Shown: positions 7,885 to 14,582 of the stretch, piece after piece
How positions within the stretch are numbered: position 1 is the stretch's first letter
Layout: each line of letters begins with the position of its first letter
From: Roseofilum capinflatum BLCC-M114
GTDB lineage: Bacteria; Cyanobacteriota; Cyanobacteriia; Cyanobacteriales; Desertifilaceae
Assembly (NCBI RefSeq): GCF_030068505.1
Contig: NZ_JAQOSO010000055.1
Location: forward strand, 1-64,000
Length of the DNA stretch: 64,000 nucleotides
Reading direction: 5' to 3'
Position numbers and translations under genes: made by a program
The notes under the pieces: model-generated
What the model was told of the DNA's origin: nothing
Seen by the model: the letters and a program-made list of their open reading frames with translations, nothing else
Database searches by the model: none

Positions 7885-9039
7885 ATGTCGATTCAACTTC
7901 GGACTGAAATCCTCAAATCCTACGGAGCAACCCCTTCAGAAGTGGAAGAACTTCTGACCTACAATCAAAATATTTTTGACCCCAGTCAACTCAAGGACTC
8001 TCCTACCTTTCCCTTAGAACCCGAACCGCATATTCAGACTTGGGAAACCTATCTGAGTGAATCTCAAAACCATGGCGTATTTCCTACCCTGAAATCTAAA
8101 CTCGTTCAGTGGCAATTTCCCATTCAATCGGGTATCAGTGAAACAGAAAATTATCGCGCTGCCACTCGCAAAGGAAAAGCAACACATGAAATGCCAGAAG
8201 CAACGGGATTAGTGTTGCAAGAGCCAGAGAATTTAGCATTACAACTCTATGAAAGTTTAGCGGGAAAAATTCCCGTTTTAATCGTCGGATGTCGCCCCGA
8301 TTTTGTCTCGATTATCCAAGCCTTAACCCAGCGCAATGAACCCCAACCGATTCCCGATTCTATGGGAGCCAGTATGATTGCAGGATATAATAATTGGGAT
8401 CGAATTCGTGCCTATCGTCAAGGATGGGAAGAAAAACAAACTCAACCGGTTACAGAAATGCAGTGGAAACTTGAGTTTAAACGCCTCACTCCTCAAAAAC
8501 ATCTGTATCAAGACCGGTTTATTGTCCTCAGTTCTGGGGGATATAGTGGGGTGAGTGCTGCCGAAATGGGGATGACAGAATTGGAATGGTTGCAGGTTTC
8601 GCTTCAGATTCGTTTAGCCCATGAATGCACCCATTATTTTACTCGTCGGTTGTTAGGAGCAATGCGAAATAATTTGATGGATGAACTGATGGCAGATTAT
8701 CAAGGAATTGTTGCTGGAAATGGTGGGGAGTATCGAGCAGATTGGTTTTTACGCTTTTTGGGGCTGGAGAATTTTCCAGAGTATAGAGTTGGGGGACGGT
8801 TGGAAAATTATCGCGGAGATCCTGAACTGTCTGAAGGTGCGTTTAAGGTGTTGCAGTCTTTAGTTAAGGATGCGGCAGAAAATCTAGAACGCTTTCATCT
8901 CCATCATGCTGAAGCCTTAGCTACTCCAGCAGGACAAGCGCGTTTATTGATTGCTTTGAGTCAGTTAACTTTGGAAGAAGTGGCTCATTCTCAGGAAGAT
9001 TTTTTAAGTTCCCAGTTTCAATTCATATCAAATCCTTAA
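7885..9039 (+). CDS. Uncharacterised protein with an HExxH motif
   Basis: This 384-aa protein has no family I can name with confidence. A HECTH motif at residues 246-250 sits in a hydrophobic helical context (IRLAHECTHYFTRRLL). It is followed about 15 residues later by an acidic MDELMADYQG segment that could give a third ligand, so a gluzincin-type metal site is plausible. I chose ATG 7885 because the upstream in-frame sequence is a repeat block. There is no signal peptide. It stands alone. Confidence 0.72.
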   Translation: MSIQLRTEILKSYGATPSEVEELLTYNQNIFDPSQLKDSPTFPLEPEPHIQTWETYLSESQNHGVFPTLKSKLVQWQFPIQSGISETENYRAATRKGKATHEMPEATGLVLQEPENLALQLYESLAGKIPVLIVGCRPDFVSIIQALTQRNEPQPIPDSMGASMIAGYNNWDRIRAYRQGWEEKQTQPVTEMQWKLEFKRLTPQKHLYQDRFIVLSSGGYSGVSAAEMGMTELEWLQVSLQIRLAHECTHYFTRRLLGAMRNNLMDELMADYQGIVAGNGGEYRADWFLRFLGLENFPEYRVGGRLENYRGDPELSEGAFKVLQSLVKDAAENLERFHLHHAEALATPAGQARLLIALSQLTLEEVAHSQEDFLSSQFQFISNP

Positions 9040-9045
9040 ATAGTT

Positions 9046-9151
9046 GTCATTGCGACCGCAGGGAAGCAATCGCTGCAATTAGCTATCTGGATCGAGATTG
9101 CTTCATTCCGCTTTCGGCTGTCGCCGACATGAACGCTCCATTCGCAATGAC
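9046..9151. repeat. Long imperfect inverted repeat (GTCATTGCGA...TCGCAATGAC)
   Basis: This 106-bp MITE-like palindrome has termini GTCATTGCGA and TCGCAATGAC and inner arms GAAGCAATC and GATTGCTTC. A related copy is at 28598-28682. Compared with that copy, this one carries about 20 extra bases (around 9112-9134) resembling the CGACATGAA mini-element. It lies between two convergent genes and could fold into a long hairpin in either transcript. Confidence 0.65.
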
Positions 9152-9183
9152 GTACTATAACTAATCCAACGGACTTGATCTAG

Positions 9184-10488
9184 CTAAAAATATCCAATTC
9201 CATAGCCCATTTCTGCAAAACCAGAAGTGGTAAACATACTAAAGTTTATGTCTTGATCTTCGCATTGCTGGGCAGCAGCAGCTACAAATTCTTGATGTTG
9301 AGTCAAGGGGTGGGGGAGATTCTGACCGAGTTGACAAAACTGCTCAAATTCATTGAGTAATTGTGGATGGTCAAATTTTTTTAACTCAGTCTGGTAGTTA
9401 GATTGGGCAAATTTCCAAAATTCGCTCTCAAATCTCGATCCCATGGAATAGTGCCAACCGATAAATAGGGCTGTTCGCATGAGATGATTGAAGAGAATTT
9501 GATTAAAGCGTTGTAAATTGTCAGGCTTAAGTTTGGGTTTGGTGTGCTTGAAAACTAACTGACGTAGAGGCCAAACGGATAGCGATCGCATAAAAACCAA
9601 GATCCAGACGATCGCTGTGGCTTCGAGAGGTTCCAAAAATGACGCAGTATTGCCAATGCGGAACACTGCTCCATCAAAAAAGGAACGGCAGGTAAAGTTA
9701 GGGAATGTGAGCTGGCGTTCTTTAGCAACGGACGTTACACCTTCACTGTCTAGAAAAATATCAAAGTCCTGGGTTACGTCCTCAATACTGGTAATCAAAT
9801 GGTTATAGATATAACCATAGGAGGTGCGGTGAGTGAGGGGAATCATAAAAATCCAACCATGGGGACGGGCGATCGCTCTGGTGGCTGAGTTGTATTCAAA
9901 CGGATGACCATTGATTTTCAGGTCAACAATACCGCCAGGGATAGCTGGACATTGGCGCAGGAGAGCCGCATTGGTGGGAATAATGTTCACCTTGATATGC
10001 TCATCCCCTAGGGTTTTCGGGAGTCCCCGTGCATCGATCGCAAAGTCTACGTCTAGGTGAGTGCGATCGCTAAACTCAATCTTAGCCACCATCCCATCAC
10101 TCTCCAGTGCAATGACTTTCTTATGAATAGAAGTTGCCGACACATACCGATCCAGCAACTTCACAATTTCCTCAGAAGAAAGATGATAAGCATACTCCTC
10201 TCGCAGGGGGCAAAAGTGATGAAAGAACGATTGATGTTGAGTTCCCCAATTCTCAAACTTAATGCCATACTTACGAGTCATAAAACATTGCTCGACTAAC
10301 TCTAAGTCGCTTAAACCCGTCAGTTCTTGTAACCAATCCCGAAAAATAGCCGTTGTTCCCTCTCCCACACCAATAATGGGGATATTTGGATCGTAAATAT
10401 GGTACAAATCGAAAGTCGGGAAATATTTGCTCAGGTGTGCAGCCGCCACAAAACCGGCTGTTCCACCCCCAATTACAGCAATTTTCAT
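9184..10488 (-). CDS. Flavin-dependent tryptophan-halogenase-like enzyme
   Basis: This 434-aa FAD enzyme of the PrnA-type halogenase family would oxidise halide to hypohalous acid and halogenate an aromatic substrate, here probably Trp in the precursor peptides. The GxGxxG FAD motif is at residues 7-12. Lys73 in KYGIKFENW matches the catalytic lysine region, and a PLEATA segment (Glu290) matches the PLESTG active-site glutamate region. The hallmark WxWxIP motif appears as WIFMIP (212-217), with Phe for the second Trp. It is the last gene of a four-gene operon; no flavin reductase gene is adjacent. Halide and position cannot be predicted. Confidence 0.82.
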   Translation of the reverse strand: MKIAVIGGGTAGFVAAAHLSKYFPTFDLYHIYDPNIPIIGVGEGTTAIFRDWLQELTGLSDLELVEQCFMTRKYGIKFENWGTQHQSFFHHFCPLREEYAYHLSSEEIVKLLDRYVSATSIHKKVIALESDGMVAKIEFSDRTHLDVDFAIDARGLPKTLGDEHIKVNIIPTNAALLRQCPAIPGGIVDLKINGHPFEYNSATRAIARPHGWIFMIPLTHRTSYGYIYNHLITSIEDVTQDFDIFLDSEGVTSVAKERQLTFPNFTCRSFFDGAVFRIGNTASFLEPLEATAIVWILVFMRSLSVWPLRQLVFKHTKPKLKPDNLQRFNQILFNHLMRTALFIGWHYSMGSRFESEFWKFAQSNYQTELKKFDHPQLLNEFEQFCQLGQNLPHPLTQHQEFVAAAAQQCEDQDINFSMFTTSGFAEMGYGIGYF

Positions 10489-10533
10489 AACGGCTTACTC
10501 TGGCTTGATTCTAAAAGTTTAGTGGAAAAGAAG

Positions 10534-11166
10534 CTATCGTTTATAATCGTGAGTAACGGATAAACATTCCTGTAAATTAACCACACCATGATACATGCCT
10601 CCTGGTGTAAAAACAATATCTCCAGGCTCTGCTATGCCAGTCAGGACGCGATCTTTATCTGGAAAAAACCACCAGTATTTTGAACCATAAATACTCACAT
10701 TCCAAGCATGACACTCTTCAACATCGATATGAGCTTCTGTCATTGAAGAAGGCGGGCCCAGAAAAATCCATCGATATTTGTCAGGTTGATATGAAGCGTC
10801 TGCAAAAAAAGGTGGGATTGAATAATCTTCCTCTAAAAAACGATTTTCTTCTATGGGAATATCACGCAGATAATTGGTCTTTCTATTGGAAAAAGACAAT
10901 TGAGGGAAATTAGCTAAATATTTCTTGTAGTTATTAATGCAAAATTTCTCAGTGATGAAATTGCGATCCCACTTCTCAAACGCTTTCCAATTCAACGGAA
11001 AGTTTTTGATCATCACCGGAATATTTTGTTTTTCATACGTTTCAATAAATTCATCCGTTGAAATAGCTTCAATCACCTGCACTGGCTCATAACTCTTTTG
11101 GCGATTGTCTTGCTTTTTTCTAATCAGGTTTTTTAAGACTGATACACTATCTAGGGTTTCTGACAT
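10534..11166 (-). CDS. JmjC/cupin_8-type Fe(II)/2-oxoglutarate hydroxylase
   Basis: This 210-aa protein has the JmjC (cupin_8) fold. The iron triad is complete: His146-x-Asp148 in AHIDVEECHAWN and His193 in GGMYHGVVNL. Lys164 in SKYWWFFP is a candidate 2-oxoglutarate ligand. Bacterial relatives hydroxylate amino-acid side chains in proteins or peptides. It starts 6 bp after the UPF0489 gene and ends 45 bp before the halogenase, so it belongs to the tailoring operon. I infer that it hydroxylates a residue of the precursor cores (Arg, Trp or an aliphatic residue). Confidence 0.83.
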   Translation of the reverse strand: MSETLDSVSVLKNLIRKKQDNRQKSYEPVQVIEAISTDEFIETYEKQNIPVMIKNFPLNWKAFEKWDRNFITEKFCINNYKKYLANFPQLSFSNRKTNYLRDIPIEENRFLEEDYSIPPFFADASYQPDKYRWIFLGPPSSMTEAHIDVEECHAWNVSIYGSKYWWFFPDKDRVLTGIAEPGDIVFTPGGMYHGVVNLQECLSVTHDYKR

Positions 11167-11172
11167 GGTGAG

Positions 11173-12132
11173 TTAAACTAAAACGACATTGGATTGATTT
11201 AAACCTTGCTCTGCCAAAACTTGATCGATACTCATAGCGTTAATCTCATAAGTTTCACCCAGTTTTTCCAGTAATGTCTTTTCAATGAATTGGCATTGAT
11301 CGTCAGGAGTATAGCCACTAATTCGCGATCGACAGATACAAACCATCTGAATCTCAACGTTGTGGGATACCAAAAAGTTAACTAACTGTTCAATCCGATT
11401 AACAATCGCATCCTCTGAGACTTTCAATTGTCTATCAAAAGAGTCATCTGTGAACGGAAAATCATGAAATTGAATATAGTATCGATTCTCTTCAACTCGA
11501 ATGGAAAAACGGCTGCCATAAAAAATTCTCAAGAAATGATATCGATCTTGGATTAAGGATTCATACTGCTCTTTCGTAATTTCAAGAATGCCTTCACCTT
11601 CAAAGACTTGCTCATTACAAGAAAAGTAATCTAAGTCGATATCTAGAACTACAGTTTGATCGTCTGGGAATTCATCATCCACCGTCAAATGTTGAATTTT
11701 GGCCAGCTTGCAAGAGGGATCGCCTAATAACTTAATCACATTTTTTAGACCCGTTTCTTCAGGCTTCAGGGGTTTGGCGACTAAGATATCATGCTCTGGA
11801 TTGGGAAAGTACAGTTTATAAGTACGCCTTTTTGTCGATAATTTAGGCGAGGGATGTCTGAGCCAATATTCTTCCTTAAAGACTCCCTGATAGAGGGCGG
11901 GTACAATAAAATTGGCAATGTTTAGCTCATTGTAAGTAAACTGATAAACCTCGGATAGATCGCGGGTATTCAGTTGATCTAGCGGCTTTTTGAAGCTCGG
12001 ATAATTAAAGTCTGAATGCTCATCGACATGAAACAAAATATTATCAGATTCTGGGATTAATTTTTTATGGATTGCATAATGCCAGATCAAAAAAGCTTCG
12101 TTGTGTTCTTCAAAAGTAAAAACGGGAATCAT
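11173..12132 (-). CDS. UPF0489 family protein, putative peptide arginase
   Basis: This 319-aa protein has the ureohydrolase-like metal motifs of UPF0489: HVDEHSD at residues 35-41 and LDIDLDYF with acids at 164, 166 and 168. Members of this family act as peptide arginases that convert Arg in RiPP precursors to ornithine (OspR of landornamide biosynthesis). Both motifs are intact, and the precursor cores encoded nearby are rich in Arg, so Arg-to-Orn conversion is the likely role (inference). It lies 34 bp after the fusion gene and 6 bp before the JmjC gene in one operon. Confidence 0.8.
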   Translation of the reverse strand: MIPVFTFEEHNEAFLIWHYAIHKKLIPESDNILFHVDEHSDFNYPSFKKPLDQLNTRDLSEVYQFTYNELNIANFIVPALYQGVFKEEYWLRHPSPKLSTKRRTYKLYFPNPEHDILVAKPLKPEETGLKNVIKLLGDPSCKLAKIQHLTVDDEFPDDQTVVLDIDLDYFSCNEQVFEGEGILEITKEQYESLIQDRYHFLRIFYGSRFSIRVEENRYYIQFHDFPFTDDSFDRQLKVSEDAIVNRIEQLVNFLVSHNVEIQMVCICRSRISGYTPDDQCQFIEKTLLEKLGETYEINAMSIDQVLAEQGLNQSNVVLV

Positions 12133-12166
12133 TATTAATCCTTAAATTAACTTTAACTGACTCTGA

Positions 12167-13537
12167 TTAATTGGCGTTAGGAGGCGGAAATTGGTAAGCG
12201 ACTGTAACTCGCAGTTTATTACATAAACGACTGGGAGCGCAACCCCGATGAGGGATAGTATTATCAAAAATAATTACTCGTCCGGGTTTAGGGAGACAAC
12301 TATAGATCAGATCGGCCTGACTCAAATCACGATGGCTATAAAATTTGGTTTCTCCATCCCAATCTGCTCTCCACATGGGATTGATATAACAAACTGCTGT
12401 TTGTCCTGGATTCTCTAAATTTTCTGAATCCCGATGAATACTATCTCCGAGGGCAAAAACATGACCATTGACGATCGTTCTGGGAGTATCGGGTTTATAG
12501 TCGAGTTGTTCGGTAACAAGTTGTCTGAGTTGATCGATACTGTCTGGAAACTCTTCTGTTGCCCAAAAAGAAGTAAATAGGTCGTCTTCATCTCCGTAGT
12601 TTTTAAACTCCCAACGCAAGCCAGATTGATAGTAGTTATAGATCTCTGTTAATAAGTCGTGGGGGATTAGGTTATCATAGACTCTGATCCGACCAGAGTC
12701 TAGTTTGACTTCAGTGAGTGAGGCTGAGGAAGAACGACCAGAGGAGGAGCCAGATGGACGCTTTGATTCGGATAACTGCATAGAACTGACAATTTTTTTC
12801 TTCTCTTGCTTGTACTCTTCTCTTAATTGGTTATTTTCCCAAATTTCATCTAAGGAGAGAAATTGCAATGGATAAATTTGGCTCAGGCGCTCTACCAGTT
12901 GTTCTTGAATCCATGGCCATTGTTCTTCTCCCCTGAAGCCACTGATTTGAGAGCGACGAATACAAATCAGTTTGGGATCGATACTATTTTGCTTTAAGAA
13001 ATCAACCAGTTCATCTATTCTCTGAAGCTGGTCTTCTGGATGAGCAGGACTGGAATTGATACTGAAGTAATCGGAGACAATATCCAAAACGACACCTTGC
13101 CGATCGGGTTGATCTAAAATGGTCGATTTGGGGTTTAATGTCTGAAATTCTTGGAGTTTATATTTCGGTTTGATCAGCCATTGCAAGAAAGTCTGGGAAT
13201 CGATTTCTTCTTTGTGGAACGTTTTGTAGGTTAAAATCTCTCCACTTTGAGAGGTATAAGTACAAACCCACAGGGATTGAGACGGTACTTCTTGATTGGG
13301 ATAAAGCCAATAGACTTCCTTAAACAAACCCCGATGGATCATGGGTACAAGGAAATGAGCGATGGATATCTCGTGGGGATAAATACCATACAGTGCTGCT
13401 AAATTAGGCTGGTCATTAATATATCGATTGATATGAAGGAGAATATTCCCGTCTTCAGAGATCAATTGTTTGTGTATGGCATAGTGCCATAGGATAGAAG
13501 ACTCTTTCCGGTCTTCAAATATAACGGTATGGATCAT
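12167..13537 (-). CDS. Fusion: degenerate UPF0489 (arginase-like) domain plus 2OG-Fe(II) oxygenase
   Basis: This 456-aa protein is the first gene of the tailoring operon. Residues 1-235 align with the neighbouring UPF0489 protein (LWHYAIHK, ICIRRSQISGF), but the DEHSD metal motif reads NRYIN (37-41) and DIDLDYF reads DIVSDYF (152-158). The arginase site is therefore almost certainly dead. A Ser-rich linker (about 255-275) leads to a prolyl-4-hydroxylase-like domain with complete catalytic residues: His368-x-Asp370, His430 and Arg443. I infer that the N-terminal domain binds the substrate peptide and presents it to the hydroxylase. I do not know this architecture from characterised pathways. 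Confidence 0.8.
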   Translation of the reverse strand: MIHTVIFEDRKESSILWHYAIHKQLISEDGNILLHINRYINDQPNLAALYGIYPHEISIAHFLVPMIHRGLFKEVYWLYPNQEVPSQSLWVCTYTSQSGEILTYKTFHKEEIDSQTFLQWLIKPKYKLQEFQTLNPKSTILDQPDRQGVVLDIVSDYFSINSSPAHPEDQLQRIDELVDFLKQNSIDPKLICIRRSQISGFRGEEQWPWIQEQLVERLSQIYPLQFLSLDEIWENNQLREEYKQEKKKIVSSMQLSESKRPSGSSSGRSSSASLTEVKLDSGRIRVYDNLIPHDLLTEIYNYYQSGLRWEFKNYGDEDDLFTSFWATEEFPDSIDQLRQLVTEQLDYKPDTPRTIVNGHVFALGDSIHRDSENLENPGQTAVCYINPMWRADWDGETKFYSHRDLSQADLIYSCLPKPGRVIIFDNTIPHRGCAPSRLCNKLRVTVAYQFPPPNAN

Positions 13538-13801
13538 TTTTGTCTTCGTTATTATTACGGGGTTTTATGTTTTTTTTGAACTATGTAGTCGCTCTAAATC
13601 TTGAAGCTAAATAATGGTAAATACTTACCCACAGTAACCCACAAGACTCATCAAAATCCATTAAATTTAATATTTTCTTAAAATGTATAAATAAAATATA
13701 AAGAAAAACAAGATAGCCTTGTCAATTCAGAAAGTACCTGGTTATGATGGCGGGCAAAGTTAGACCGAACTTAACCAACTTACATAAGGAGTTTTTGCTC
13801 A
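13538..13801. promoter_or_regulatory. Divergent control region of the RiPP cluster
   Basis: These 264 bp separate the leftward tailoring operon from the rightward precursor genes and must hold both promoters. An AT-rich tract with TATAAATAA-like sequence near 13685-13700 could supply the -10 regions. The precursor gene has a strong Shine-Dalgarno sequence, ATAAGGAG (about 13783-13790), ten bases before its ATG, which suggests high translation. I see no clear operator. Confidence 0.5.
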
Positions 13802-14077
13802 ATGTCCATTGAATCTTTGTCTAAAAAAATCTCAGAATCCTCAGAATGGTCTCAAAAGTTTGAAGCTTGTGAGACAAACGACCAAGTTATTTTGACTCTT
13901 CTGAAGGGATCGGTAGACTTAGGTGAAGGAAACTTAACTGTTAATGAGTTGGTATCCTTCATTGATAATTTGAGTTCCGCAGACGATCAAGAGCTAGATG
14001 ATGCGGAATTGGAAGCAGCAGCCGGTGGTGGCTGGGCCCGTCGGTCTTGGAGACGTGCCAGTAGAGGAACTTGGTAG
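13802..14077 (+). CDS. RiPP precursor peptide 1 (Nif11-like leader, Trp/Arg core)
   Basis: This 91-aa precursor has an acidic helical leader (residues 1-77) ending DQELDDAELEAAAGGG. That ending resembles Nif11-type leaders and carries a Gly-Gly cleavage site for a C39 peptidase. The core (78-91) is WARRSWRRASRGTW: three Trp, five Arg, and no Cys, Lys or acidic residue. The modifying enzymes encoded divergently (halogenase, peptide arginase family, two hydroxylases) fit Trp and Arg targets. A strong AAGGAG ribosome site precedes it. Cleavage after the second or third Gly cannot be settled from sequence. Confidence 0.88.
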   Translation: MSIESLSKKISESSEWSQKFEACETNDQVILTLLKGSVDLGEGNLTVNELVSFIDNLSSADDQELDDAELEAAAGGGWARRSWRRASRGTW

Positions 14078-14144
14078 TTGTACCCTGAATTCAACTTCAC
14101 AGTTTGACCCAACGTTCAAGATATAGTATGGAGATTAAGAAGCT

Positions 14145-14417
14145 ATGTCAATTGAATCCCTGTCTAAAAAAATCGCGGAATCTTCGGAATGGTCTCAGAA
14201 ACTGGAAAGTGCTGAGAGTAATGAACAACTCGTTTTAACTCTCCTGAAGGGATCGGTAGACTTAGGTGAAGGAGACTTAACCACTAGCGAGCTGGTGTCC
14301 TTCATTGATAATTTGAGTTCCGCAGACGATCAAGAGCTAGATGATGCGGAATTGGAAGCAGCAGCCGGTGGTGGCTGGGCCCGTCGGGCTTGGAGAGGTG
14401 TCTCTAGAGTTTGGTAG
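14145..14417 (+). CDS. RiPP precursor peptide 2 (Nif11-like leader, Trp/Arg core)
   Basis: This 90-aa paralogue of precursor 1 has a leader of the same length (77 residues) and a 13-residue core, WARRAWRGVSRVW, with three Trp and four Arg. Ninety bases spanning the leader end and core start are identical to precursor 1 (14298-14387 versus 13955-14044), silent positions included, which points to recent duplication or gene conversion. Beyond that the core diverges. It lies 67 bp downstream of precursor 1 with a weaker AAGAAG ribosome site. Confidence 0.88.
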   Translation: MSIESLSKKIAESSEWSQKLESAESNEQLVLTLLKGSVDLGEGDLTTSELVSFIDNLSSADDQELDDAELEAAAGGGWARRAWRGVSRVW

Positions 14418-14460
14418 TTTTGTCGCTAACCCACTGACCTGAACAACTATAAATCTCATG

Positions 14461-14500
14461 CAAGGTTTGTATCTTGATAAATATCTAGATATAAACCTTG
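14461..14500 (+). terminator. Hairpin after the precursor genes (terminator or attenuator)
   Basis: CAAGGTTTGTATCT (14461-14474) pairs with AGATATAAACCTTG (14487-14500) over 14 bp with a single G-U pair, followed by TTGAGTTTTA. Placed between the precursors and the export genes, it could let the peptide genes be expressed well above the exporters. Confidence 0.65.
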
Positions 14501-14517
14501 TTGAGTTTTACAGCCCT

Positions 14518-14574
14518 TTTGCCTGTTGCCTGTTGCCTGTTGCCTGTTGCCTGTTGCCTTTTGCCTTTTGCCTT
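14518..14574. repeat. STRR heptamer block (TGCCTGT / TGCCTTT)
   Basis: Perfect heptamer units TGCCTGT followed by TGCCTTT fill the DNA just upstream of the ABC transporter start. This is a typical cyanobacterial short tandem repeat. Confidence 0.85.
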
Positions 14575-14582
14575 AACTGATA

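Noticed and set aside
13802-14417. Lanthipeptide or cyanobactin precursors
   Set aside because: The cores have no Cys, and no LanM, YcaO or PatA/PatG-type gene is present; the enzymes present target Trp and Arg.
14518-14574. Regular repeats that could suggest a CRISPR array
   Set aside because: Units are contiguous heptamers without spacers, here and at the other STRR blocks; no cas genes are present.
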